Source of the DNA: Neocallimastix lanati (nom. inval.)
Taxonomy: Eukaryota; Neocallimastigomycota; Neocallimastigomycetes; Neocallimastigales; Neocallimastigaceae
Assembly: GCA_016946835.1 (NCBI GenBank)
Contig: JACVTC010000039.1
Coordinates: forward strand, 267,501-331,500
Direction of reading: 5' to 3'
DNA: 64,000 nucleotides
A model generated the notes under the pieces. It made no database searches. It was not told the origin of the DNA and saw only the letters and a program-made list of their open reading frames with translations. This document shows, one piece after another, positions 12,001-24,183 of this stretch. Both the position numbers and the translations under genes were made by a program. How positions within the stretch are numbered: position 1 is the stretch's first letter; the number at the start of each line of letters is the position of its first letter.

Positions 12001-13197
12001 ACCGATAACATCAGAATGGATTACATCTAGTGGATGCTTTGCTTTTGGAGTGTCTCCATTATGGGGTTTCCTATTTAATTTGGCAATTTTACAATTTAAG
12101 CATTCATTAATTTTGACATTGTGGAGTTTTAGATATTTAGTTAAATTGTCTTGATAAAAATGTCCAAGTCTTCTATGCCATAGCATTTTAGACTGGTCAT
12201 TTATGTCCATTGTTTCTTCAGGTGAAACGATGTCAATACAATTCTTTAAATTCGATTTATTCTTCGTAAGTATATGAATTGTATTGTTTTTATTTGCTTT
12301 AAATGTGCCTATGTTAATTGTTCTTTTGTTTTCAAGTGTGGTTTTTAAAGTGAGAAAAACTTTGTCTCTCCTGGATTTAATGTTACATTTTAATCCATTC
12401 TTCGCAAGTTTAATTCCACTCAGAAGATTCTTGTTAACTTGTTTAGAATAGAGGACATTTTCGAATTTTATGTTGTAACCATTAATACTTCCTTCATAGG
12501 TACCAACCCCGTCAAACTCACAGATTGAATTATTTGCACACTGCATAGTGATCTTTTCTTCTCTAAAGTTTGAGAGGATATCTTTGTTATTGGTAATGTG
12601 CTCTGAAGCACCAGTATCAAAGGTCCAAATCGTTGTATCTTCTGAAGAATTTAATACTAAAGAAATGCATTTATTTTCATAGTTTTCTTTAGTGTTCTTT
12701 TTTTCTTCTAACGGCTCAAAGCTGTCTAAATTTTTATCATACATGGTCCTAAGTTCTTCTAAGGAAAGTTCTTCATCAGAATTTCGTTCTTCATATTCGA
12801 CGTTTGCAATTGATTTTTGGTGGCTATTTTTACCTTTCCTTTTATTGATTTTAGCTTTCTTTTTGTTTGATTGCTTCTTGCCTTTTTGAGTCGATCTGTT
12901 CCTGTTTTTGTTGATAAGGTTAAATCTACATTCATCGGTAGTATGTCCAAACATTTTGCACAGGTAACAATAGTTTGGCTCCGGACTTGGTCTGGTTTTA
13001 TTATTTTTTGAACCGCTTGACTCAATGTTATCAATATCCATGAAGTCATCTTTATCTGTGACGCTTCTGTCGAAATTGATAGCACTATGCAGGAAAATGT
13101 GGAAATTAATCTTGTTGATTGACTCTTCGAGGAAGTCATCAACTGTTTCTGTTCCACTAGGATGAATAAGGTCTCTTAAAACTTTTGGATAAGACAA
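9049..13197 (-). CDS. Copia pol polyprotein (mobile-element gene)
   Basis: A 1382-residue frame in the copia order. A CCHC zinc knuckle (CYLCKMFGHTTDEC) is near residue 76; the aspartic protease site WTFDTGASEHI near 200; the GAG-pre-integrase HxxxH/CxxC module (LWHRRLGH...CLNCK) near 340; the integrase core with HSDVIGP, the RSDQGTEY block and NGIAERFN near 395-500; a long acidic/Ser-rich linker with ESNE repeats near 670-690; the reverse transcriptase with KARLVARGFTQ, the LDIKAAYL block and the catalytic YVDDLL near 920-1110; and RNase H with TDADYAGD and STAEAEY near 1240-1290. It belongs to the mobile element, not the host. Confidence 0.95.
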   Translation of the reverse strand: MSYPKVLRDLIHPSGTETVDDFLEESINKINFHIFLHSAINFDRSVTDKDDFMDIDNIESSGSKNNKTRPSPEPNYCYLCKMFGHTTDECRFNLINKNRNRSTQKGKKQSNKKKAKINKRKGKNSHQKSIANVEYEERNSDEELSLEELRTMYDKNLDSFEPLEEKKNTKENYENKCISLVLNSSEDTTIWTFDTGASEHITNNKDILSNFREEKITMQCANNSICEFDGVGTYEGSINGYNIKFENVLYSKQVNKNLLSGIKLAKNGLKCNIKSRRDKVFLTLKTTLENKRTINIGTFKANKNNTIHILTKNKSNLKNCIDIVSPEETMDINDQSKMLWHRRLGHFYQDNLTKYLKLHNVKINECLNCKIAKLNRKPHNGDTPKAKHPLDVIHSDVIGPISKSYSGKRYVLTFIDEYTRKSWIFLLENKSEVPRTIIYFFTYLNNQFYYNIKTFRSDQGTEYNNKKVLNYCKEHGIIKTFSPPYNPQNNGIAERFNYTIVSCAKTLIQWSKMSSEFWDYAIKYANLLYNITPHKGIGNKIPNEIYYNKKISLKYIKVFGCDAYYKDFSQGKMKFDSNSKKGVFLGISIESNCYIIMDSKDYSIHLVREAVFDEETPSNLSTKIRNNKLPTNIFNNDNYIYELPIINSNENENTYDDSGKLIYNEESNEESNEESNEESNEENTESKENNSSSRKGKESEIDSPVSSIKNNNINKIINTPITNNKKDENNNSAKGKEPEDNYLNDEKIESIDDLASDFQSISVSNDESNFSGDISLEKDKIKFNPSTKRKSSTCNISPTKKKINLNNEILNTVPLKHKLIHSEHPESKKLRPSMNESHKRPGNPIQSNSNKKHKISLDNVETSKRCITETPLSYKQAITRSDKIRWIEAMNSELQNFYDNRTMIFVKSLPPDVKPITTKWVYTLKKDGNGNISKYKARLVARGFTQRKGIDYNLTYSPTLSLDSLKLIIALASKFNWDLMQLDIKAAYLNAPLDKDIYVNIPPGDKNFGKGYWLLRKALYGLKQSGRQWHIHFTNFLKNNGFTQLTSEPCIFVKMEGGRAVCIIGVYVDDLLITGIKYYINKIIKRIKKNFKVSKCSEADYILGINIEKENTSYVISQIQLINDILQKFKVKNIRKSKTPCSSISNSAKNNEPFDKTTFKSAIGSLIYLARCTRPDITYALGKIARNSENPTIADWKMVINILKYLNYTKYYKIKYIGQGEIIAYTDADYAGDPKDRKSTSGYIILMNNDPICWQSKKQTVVATSTAEAEYIATAECTKKALWIRNILYEIFNIKKPIKIFTDNLASKTTIENGELNNKLKHIEIKFYFNKDNIKNNKIKLEYINTERMLADPLTKDFNGPKMTKFTDQIFDKQTFWSEGEC

Positions 13198-13218
13198 ATA
13201 TAAAACCCTGATCTTTTC

Positions 13219-13716
13219 CTAAGTTCCGAGTCTGATATTGTTCTTATCCATTACTTCAAAGATTTCTTTAATTTGATTAATGATATCCTTGCATTCCGAA
13301 AGATTTTTGGCTTTTAAAGAATATAACTTCTTCAACCAGTAGTTGAGATCAGCAGTTTTCTTTTTTCCATATAAGACCTTTAATTTTTCCATAATATCAT
13401 AGGCGGTGGTAAGATATCTTATGTAGCTCAAAACTTCTTGACTTACATTTTTACTGATAATGGTACTGGCTAAGGCATCTTGAGTTTCAGCTTCTTTGAT
13501 ATCCTTTTCCAAGTCCTTGATAGCTTTGACGGTTTCGTCGGATTTGGGTTTTCCCTTTTCCTCCTTAAGCTTATCATTTAATTTACCGATTACATTCTCA
13601 TTTACATACTGTAAAATTTTTAAAGATTTGAGAATGTTTTTAATAAGGAATTCCAAGTTTTCGAAGTTATCCTTATTGAGAATATCTTCAGTTCTTAATT
13701 TGGTTTCGTTAGACAT
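13219..13716 (-). CDS. Copia gag-like frame (mobile-element gene)
   Basis: A 165-residue frame directly downstream, in element sense, of the primer site. It is Lys/Glu-rich and helical, with a copia-gag pattern in the second half (IRYLTTAYDIMEKLKVLYG, then LKKLYSLKAKN). The zinc knuckle that belongs with gag lies at the start of the next frame, as in many copia elements. Confidence 0.75.
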   Translation of the reverse strand: MSNETKLRTEDILNKDNFENLEFLIKNILKSLKILQYVNENVIGKLNDKLKEEKGKPKSDETVKAIKDLEKDIKEAETQDALASTIISKNVSQEVLSYIRYLTTAYDIMEKLKVLYGKKKTADLNYWLKKLYSLKAKNLSECKDIINQIKEIFEVMDKNNIRLGT

Positions 13717-13731
13717 GTCGTAGATAGTATA

Positions 13732-13751
13732 AGAGGATGAGACTCTTAATC
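13732..13751 (-). promoter_or_regulatory. Copia primer-binding site, candidate half-tRNA-Lys(CUU) type
   Basis: In element sense GATTAAGAGTCTCATCCTCT directly follows the 5' LTR. Its reverse complement resembles the D-stem/anticodon-arm region of eukaryotic tRNA-Lys(CUU), as I remember it, with one mismatch, and ends in the anticodon stem. Drosophila copia primes from a 5' half of initiator tRNA-Met cut in the same region, so this would be the same principle with another tRNA. Confidence 0.6.
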
Positions 13752-13808
13752 TTTTGTTTATAAAATATTTTATTGATTAAAGTTTATTTATTTTAATATG
13801 AGTAATTA
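13752..13808 (-). repeat. Copia 5' LTR, proximal part (continues at 19110-19314)
   Basis: The first 57 bases match the LTR at 8793-8849 exactly. At this point the Ty3 element is inserted; the remainder of the LTR resumes after it. Confidence 0.92.
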
Positions 13809-14416
13809 TGTAACGAATATTGGAATATCCGTGTTTTAAAGAGTGTAACACAATAGGTAAGCACTTTTTGATTAATAAGTAATTTGGTTTTTTAAAATAT
13901 AGTTTTATTAATTAAGAAATTTAAAAATATTAATTATAAAGATTAATTATTGTAATATTTCGAATTACTTATTAATTAATTCAATAATTAATAAAAACAC
14001 AATTTTTTAAAATATTTTTTTTTTTGGCTGCGAAATTCACTCCTATTTATAGTTTTTCAAAATTTAAATCCATAAAAATTTAAAACCATAAAATCATTAA
14101 AAAGTTTCATAAAAATTGATTATTTTCGGTTAAAAAGAATCTAAAAGAAATAATGATAAAAGATAAATTAAAATAGAATTTCTATCTGATTTGTTTCTAT
14201 TAATTTCTAAGAATGTCTTTTGTTAATTTTTTCAGAAATTTATACAGAAACAAATACAGAAACAAATACAGAAATGAAGTATAAAAATTCTTTAAAATTT
14301 AAATGATATAAAATTTTAGTAAAGGTGTGAGTCGAACCCTAGTGGTTCAGGCTGAGGTCATAGTGACTAACCACTATGCCAGCATTCTAATTTCTAATTT
14401 TTTAAGATTCGTTACA
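13809..14416 (-). repeat. Ty3 element 3' LTR
   Basis: 608 bp, TGTAAC...GTTACA, identical by eye to the copy at 18497-19104. It contains the tRNA-like A-box (14371-14381) and B-box (14329-14338) on the minus strand. A purine-rich tract AGAGGAGGA, just inside at about 14420-14428 (minus), is the likely polypurine tract. Confidence 0.93.
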
Positions 14417-14734
14417 TGGTCCTCCTCTAGGATTCGGATGCCAGACGAATCTTTTACTTTAAATCTAAACTATTTCTAATTCTAACTTTTATAATAATAA
14501 ACTATAACTAAAATACTTATAGGAGTGATAATTTAATTAATACATTGAATAATAAAAATTACATGAATTTTAAGTTTTAAAAATAAAGTATAAAAATAAA
14601 ACTATCTAGAATAAATGTTTTTGAACAATTTAAAATAATTTTTTTTTTTTTTTTTTTTTTAAAATAATCATAAGTTAGAATGATTAATAGTACTTTGATG
14701 AAATAAAATTTATTTTTGATTAAATGATTTATAT

Positions 14735-18240
<3,506 letters not shown>

Positions 18241-18460
18241 GGTTTCCAAAAATAGTAGAAAATGGGATTCCTTAACGGGGTTCCAAAAAGAGTAATAGAG
18301 AATGGGATTACTTAACGGGGTTCCAAAAAGAGTAATAGAGAATGGGATTGCTTAACGGGGTTCCAAAAAAGAATAGTAGTAAATGGGATTCCTTAACGGG
18401 GTTCCAAAAATAGTAGTAAAAAATGGGATTCCTTAACGGGGTTCCAAAAAGAGTAAAAGT
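18241..18460 (-). repeat. Tandem repeat in the Ty3 leader, about six copies of a 40-bp unit
   Basis: A unit like AATGGGATTCCTTAACGGGG plus TTCCAAAAAGAGTAATAGAG is repeated with small differences between the 5' LTR and gag. It is a non-coding part of the element, perhaps a packaging or regulatory region (inference). Confidence 0.85.
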
Positions 18461-18486
18461 GCAAAGGTATTGTGCTTAGTTTAGTG

Positions 18487-18496
18487 GTGTTTTTAT
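18487..18496 (-). promoter_or_regulatory. Ty3 primer-binding site, candidate self-priming
   Basis: Directly after the 5' LTR in element sense stands ATAAAAACAC. It has no TGG start typical of tRNA 3'-end priming. The exact complement GTGTTTTTAT lies inside the same LTR at 18688-18679 (minus). Tf1-type chromoviruses prime with the 5' end of their own RNA, so a self-primed mode is plausible, but a 10-bp A/T-rich match can arise by chance. Confidence 0.35.
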
Positions 18497-19104
18497 TGTA
18501 ACGAATATTGGAATATCCGTGTTTTAAAGAGTGTAACACAATAGGTAAGCACTTTTTGATTAATAAGTAATTTGGTTTTTTAAAATATAGTTTTATTAAT
18601 TAAGAAATTTAAAAATATTAATTATAAAGATTAATTATTGTAATATTTCGAATTACTTATTAATTAATTCAATAATTAATAAAAACACAATTTTTTAAAA
18701 TATTTTTTTTTTTGGCTGCGAAATTCACTCCTATTTATAGTTTTTCAAAATTTAAATCCATAAAAATTTAAAACCATAAAATCATTAAAAAGTTTCATAA
18801 AAATTGATTATTTTCGGTTAAAAAGAATCTAAAAGAAATAATGATAAAAGATAAATTAAAATAGAATTTCTATCTGATTTGTTTCTATTAATTTCTAAGA
18901 ATGTCTTTTGTTAATTTTTTCAGAAATTTATACAGAAACAAATACAGAAACAAATACAGAAATGAAGTATAAAAATTCTTTAAAATTTAAATGATATAAA
19001 ATTTTAGTAAAGGTGTGAGTCGAACCCTAGTGGTTCAGGCTGAGGTCATAGTGACTAACCACTATGCCAGCATTCTAATTTCTAATTTTTTAAGATTCGT
19101 TACA
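18497..19104 (-). repeat. Ty3 element 5' LTR
   Basis: 608 bp; in element sense it begins TGTAACGAATCTT and ends CGTTACA. It matches 13809-14416 throughout by eye. The right boundary is fixed by the AATTA target duplication. Confidence 0.93.
19017..19069 (-). promoter_or_regulatory. tRNA-like Pol III promoter (A-box and B-box) in the Ty3 LTR
   Basis: In element sense TGGCATAGTGG (19069-19059) fits the A-box consensus and GGTTCGACTC (19026-19017) fits the B-box, 32 bases apart, the normal tRNA-gene spacing. The whole stretch reads like a degenerate tRNA. The same pair is in the other LTR (14381-14329). Whether it is transcribed is unknown. Confidence 0.6.
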
Positions 19105-19109
19105 AATTA

Positions 19110-19314
19110 CTTGATTTTTAAAATTTATGAGATTACATTTGTATTTATACTATTTGTGGCTAAATAAAAATATAACGAGAAATTATTACATAATATATTT
19201 CATTGTATTAGCTTAACAACGAGTTCGTTGTATTATAAAAATATCTTTTAATTTATTTAATACACATTAATTATTTTAATATAAATTTAATATATTTTTC
19301 TTTGTATTCTAACA
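19110..19314 (-). repeat. Copia 5' LTR, distal part
   Basis: Continues the LTR interrupted at 13808; identical by eye to 8850-9054. It is followed by the ATAAT target duplication. Confidence 0.92.
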
Positions 19315-19319
19315 ATAAT

Positions 19320-19708
19320 AAAAAATAAATAAACCTCTAATAAATAAAATATATTTAAAAAATAATAAATATATATATATATAATAATAAATATACATTA
19401 GTATTTAATCATTAAGAAAATTAAAATATTTTTATCATGCATTTTTAATAGTTTTATGATTTTTTTTCAAAATATATATAATTGATAATAAATAATTATA
19501 TATATATATTTAAATAAATTTTAATAATTTAAAAGATGTAAAAAGGATAATAATTTAAGATATAATTATTAAAATTAAAAAATAATATTTAAATAATGAA
19601 TTGATCATTTTTACACCTTTTTAAATTCTTAGGCAGTATTTTACAAAATTTTAAATAAATAAAAATAATAAAATAAAAAAATAATCTATTTAATTATTTA
19701 TTATTTTT

Positions 19709-19749
<41 letters not shown>

Positions 19750-20751
19750 ATTTTCTTAAATATTATTAATAAATTGTTTATTTATTTATTTATTTTATTA
19801 TTTATTTTATCTATTTATTAAAATTTTGTTGAAAATGTACCCTTTCGAAATAAAATTTTCGGAAATGTACTTTCCCCCATATGAAATAATTTATAAATTT
19901 ATTAGGTTTTATTTTATTTCAATTATTTTATTTTATTTCAATTATTTTATTTTATTTCAATTATTTTATTTTATTTTATTTTATTTTATTTTATTTTATT
20001 ATATTTTTTTTTATATAATTATATATATATATATATATTTTTTTTTTATAATGATAATTATTATAAATCTTTTTATTGCTTATATTATATTTTTTTTTAT
20101 AATATTTAACTAAATAATCAATGCTTATTATTTTTAAAAGTAATTAAATATTTTTTTTATAATATTAAACTAAATAATCAATGCTTATTATTTTTAAAAG
20201 TAATTTATCATTAAAGAGTATTCTATAAAGACTACTTTTTTTTTTTCTCTTTATATTTATTCTTTTAACTTTATGAATAAAAAAAAAAAAGATTCACAAA
20301 AATACGCCACATTGCGAAATGCACGATTGAGAAATACACAATTGTGAAACGCACTAGATTCTAAATAAATTAATAAACTCTATTTTTCTGTCTCCCTAAA
20401 AGAGCTACAACGAACCGAGTTTTATCAATAATTTATTTTATAATTATTATTATTATTTATTGTTATTATTATAAATTTTTAATTATTTTTATTATTTGTA
20501 GGTATAATATATGGCATAATTATTCAAAATTATTATTAATATAATTTATATTATATTTAAAAAATTATATTATTGCAAATATTATTATAATGTAAATTAA
20601 TGTTTATATACTTTTTATAAAAATATTATTATTATTAAAATACATTATGTATATGTATTAAAGATTAATATGTACATATATTAAGTGGATATAATTGCAT
20701 AATATAGAATTTTCAAAAGTAGTTCATCTTAAAATATAATTTATATTTTTA

Positions 20752-20784
<33 letters not shown>

Positions 20785-21301
20785 TTAAATTTTTGATGAT
20801 GATACATATATGATATAAAATTATATAATGTAAAATGTATATATAAATTATATGTAATTTGGATAATAATTCAATTTTTTATTAAGGGATTTTAATCCGC
20901 TAAAAAAGGTCTATTAAAACAGTAATTGACAATTAAGTACATCTATTTATAGTTTAATATATATATAAAAAAATTCAAAATTCAAAATTAATTCAATATG
21001 GAAACAAATGATAAATCTTTTATAATTTTTAAACATTTTTAATAATTTTCAGTAATTTTAATAAAATATATATATATAAAAGGAATGAAATAAAATAAAA
21101 AATAAAAATAAAAAATACATGATATATATAAATAAATATAATTTATATATATTAATACTAAAAATACTAAAAAAAAAATTAAAAAAATAAGAATAAAAAA
21201 GGAATAATAAAATATATAATCCTATTTTTTTTTTTATTTTTATTTATTTTTTGTTTTATTTTATTTTGTTTTGTTTTTGTTTGCTTTATTAGTAAAGACT
21301 A

Positions 21302-21345
<44 letters not shown>
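19320..21345. repeat. A/T desert with tandem duplication, satellites and one mixed patch
   Basis: No gene supported. A 61-bp segment is tandemly duplicated at about 20086-20207. A TTTTA satellite lies at about 19905-20000. A mixed patch at 20290-20420 contains three degenerate 15-bp units (CACNATTGNGAAANN). A-tracts are at 20755-20781 and 21304-21350. Confidence 0.6.
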
Positions 21346-21349
<4 letters not shown>

Positions 21350-21354
<5 letters not shown>

Positions 21355-21960
21355 TAACTTTAATTGCTAAGTTATCATCTATAATATCAATATTAACATT
21401 TAAAATTTCTAAATTTTTTATTAATGTAAAATATTCATTAATATTATAGAATTAACAATAATTTCATTGATAGATTCTTTTATAAATTTAAATGATTTAG
21501 GAATAAAACTTTTTATTTTTTTTTTACTATAATTATCAAAATAAGAATTAGGAGGAATTAAAGTTATAGAATTATCAATAATATCTACTTTAGCTTTTCC
21601 AAAAATAAATTACATTGTTATTTTTTTTTCCCAATATCTTCTTAAGTTTATTAAAACATTCTCTAAATTCAATTTTGTATTGATAAATAGCATTAGAGTC
21701 AAAATACAAGGTATTTTCATCTATATAATCAATAATTTCATTAAAAGATACATATAATATTCTACCAGCTAATATATATACATATTATTTAAGGATAAAT
21801 TAACCTTAGGATACACTATAATTTTTATTTTCTTTATTGTTATGTATAATTTTATCCAAAACATTAATGTCATTGCCTTCATCTTTGAGATTATGAAAAA
21901 AAAAAAAAAAAAAAAACTGAGAGTATGCTGAGTTATAGGCTCACCAATGAACTGAACAGT
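21350..21960 (-). pseudogene. Decayed coding stretch, possibly virus-derived, family unknown
   Basis: The minus strand carries protein-like runs in more than one frame, such as RILYVSFNEIIDYIDENTLY with FDSNAIYQYKIEF, and DNSITLIPPNSYFDNYSKKK. Codon choice is very A/T-rich. Because it lies beside a decayed D5-like primase it may belong to the same old virus-like insertion, but I cannot name the family. It is broken, with several breaks. Confidence 0.3.
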
Positions 21961-23905
21961 TTTAATTACCAATATATTCAGTATCCATGGATCATTTGTA
22001 TACTATACAAAAAATTTATAGAAACTAAGGATAAAAATAAGCTGATTAATTATTGTAATATTAATTCATTGTATATAAATCATATTATGGCTTATTTCAG
22101 TTATTTTATTTTTCCTAAAAATAAAGTCGATACAGCTAATGATTTTATTAATTATAAAGCTAATATAAATTATTTATTAGATTTATTTATAAATTCTGAA
22201 TAAAGTTATGATGGATTAAATAATCTAATATATATATCGTGTTTAATCATAAATATCCAGACCATAGATATATTAGTGATAACTCAAGAAATAACAGTAG
22301 AAATAGAGAGTGTAATTTCAACAGTAGTAGAAGAGGAAGTTACAGGGGACGGTACAATAAATCAAATAACGCGTTTCATAAGAAAGGTAAAAATAATATT
22401 AAATGTTGGACTTGTGAAAACTATGGACATTATTCAGACGAATGTAGAAATAGTAACAATAATAAGCAAAGAGGAAGAGGCTCATATAGGGGGAAATACC
22501 ACAGAAAGAAAATAGAAAATAATTGTGCTACGGATTCATATACCAATAATGGGAAGATAAACAAGATAGGTATGAAAGTTATGATATGGAGGATTATAGT
22601 AATAACTTCAGCTTTGAAGCAAATAATACGGATATTAATAAAAGTTTATTACCCTACAAAAATCTAGAATATTATACTTTAAACAATAGTGATAAAGTAA
22701 CAAAGGATAATAAGAGTAATAATAAAAAAAAAAAAAAATGAACTTCATTCATGGACTTTGGATTTTAGGGCTTTCTATCCTATGACAGGGAATCTAAGAT
22801 ACTTATCGAATATTAAGAAATATAATAAAAGAAATATTTTTCACGAACGGAGAAAATGTTATATCTAAATGTATTGGAGACTATAAAGGATATATAAAAT
22901 GATAATAAAATTACACTAAAAAACCTGTTATATGTAACCTGTCTTTACAAAAAAATTTTAATATCAATAGATGGACTTAGCGACCAATATTACAAAACAA
23001 TTTTTCCAAAAGATAGATAACAAGAATTACGTGTCTATCTATAATAAAAATAACAATAGAGTATGCAGTACCCAATCAAATGGATCCACTAAGACATACA
23101 TTATATGGACTTCTAATAAAAAGATAGATTTTAATAACAATTTAACCTGTAACAGTGCATCCACAGATGAGGATGAAATTCTACAATTATGGCACCGACG
23201 TTTAGGACACGACAACATTCAAAGTTTAAGAAATATATTAACAAAAATAAGAACAAATGACAGATGTGAGATATGTGCAAAAATCTAAATTCAAGAATTT
23301 TCTTCTTCCGTACATCTGAAAATAGAGCAAAAGGAACCTTTTTGAACTAATACATATAGACACTGTCTCAATAAAAAACCGCCTTCACTTTATATGGTAA
23401 TAATTATTTCTTATCCATATTAGATGATTACTCAAGATATGCGTGGGTAATTTTTATTAAATCCAAAAGTCAGGTTTTTAACGCCTTTTTAAGTTGGTAT
23501 AATAAAATTAAGAATATATTTAATAAAAATATTAAGTACTTCCATTCTGATAATGGGACAGAATTTATAAATTCTAGATTTTTAGAATTTTGTGATAATA
23601 ATGGAATTTTATTTCGGAAATACCATTCCTCATAATCCTCAACAAAATGGCAGAGTGGAATGTTTTCATGGTACAATAAGTTCCAAATGCAAGAGCAATG
23701 TTAGAAGAAGCTCAATTAAACCATGTATTTTGGGAAGACGGTATCAGTACCTCTAATTATATTTAGAATAGGATCCCCCCACAAAAGTATTAATAATAAA
23801 AATACCGTATGAACTTTTATATAATGTTAAAGTGGACTTTAAGAGATTTAAAAGTTTTTGGATGTCGTATTATCTTTTATATCCCCAAACAATTTCGTAC
23901 AAAAC
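21925..23905 (+). mobile_element. Old, heavily broken Ty1/copia fossil
   Basis: Plus-strand fragments in copia order. A leading ORF of uncertain nature (21925-22203) comes first. Then come a gag zinc knuckle CWTCENYGHYSDEC near 22404, a GAG-pre-integrase block LWHRRLGHDN with CEIC near 23187-23280, integrase-core fragments (HSDNGTEFINSRF near 23545) and an integrase-end block KVFGCRI near 23845. I see no LTRs. It has many breaks and is much older than the copia at 8793-19314, to which its motifs are related. Confidence 0.75.
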
Positions 23906-23974
23906 TTAGTAATTCATCTCTTCCTGGCCAATACAAATATGTACCACAAAATTTTTATAGTAATAATATTAACC

Positions 23975-24183
23975 TTTATATTAATTCTATTAATACTTAT
24001 TTAGCATCTGTTAAGGCTAATGACATTGCCGAAAAAGCTAATAAAATAGCTGAGCGTGGAAATGATATTGCTGAAGAGGCTTATGACCTCGCTAGATCTG
24101 CTAATAGAATTGCTGAACGTGGGAATCAAATCACTCAAGAAGGAAATCAGATAGCTAGAGAAGATAATGTTATATTTATTTGA
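23975..24183 (+). other. Heptad-repeat coiled-coil segment joined to the copia fossil frame
   Basis: In the same frame as the end of the copia integrase fragment runs a set of seven-residue units (ANDIAEK, ANKIAER, GNDIAEE, AYDLARS, ANRIAER, GNQITQE, GNQIARE). The pattern predicts a continuous coiled coil and is not a copia part that I know. It leads directly into the D5-like fossil, so it may be a segment of that element. Origin unknown. Confidence 0.45.

Noticed and set aside
9245-12889. Several plus-strand ORFs of 65-100 residues across the copia and Ty3 genes
   Set aside because: Antisense shadows of the long element frames.
12759-13157. 132-residue minus-strand ORF in the copia element
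   Set aside because: Overlaps the pol frame in another phase and shows no element domain.
14417-14437. Sequence starting TGG next to the left Ty3 LTR, which looks like a tRNA primer site on the plus strand
   Set aside because: The element reads on the minus strand, where this stretch is the purine-rich tract in front of the 3' LTR.
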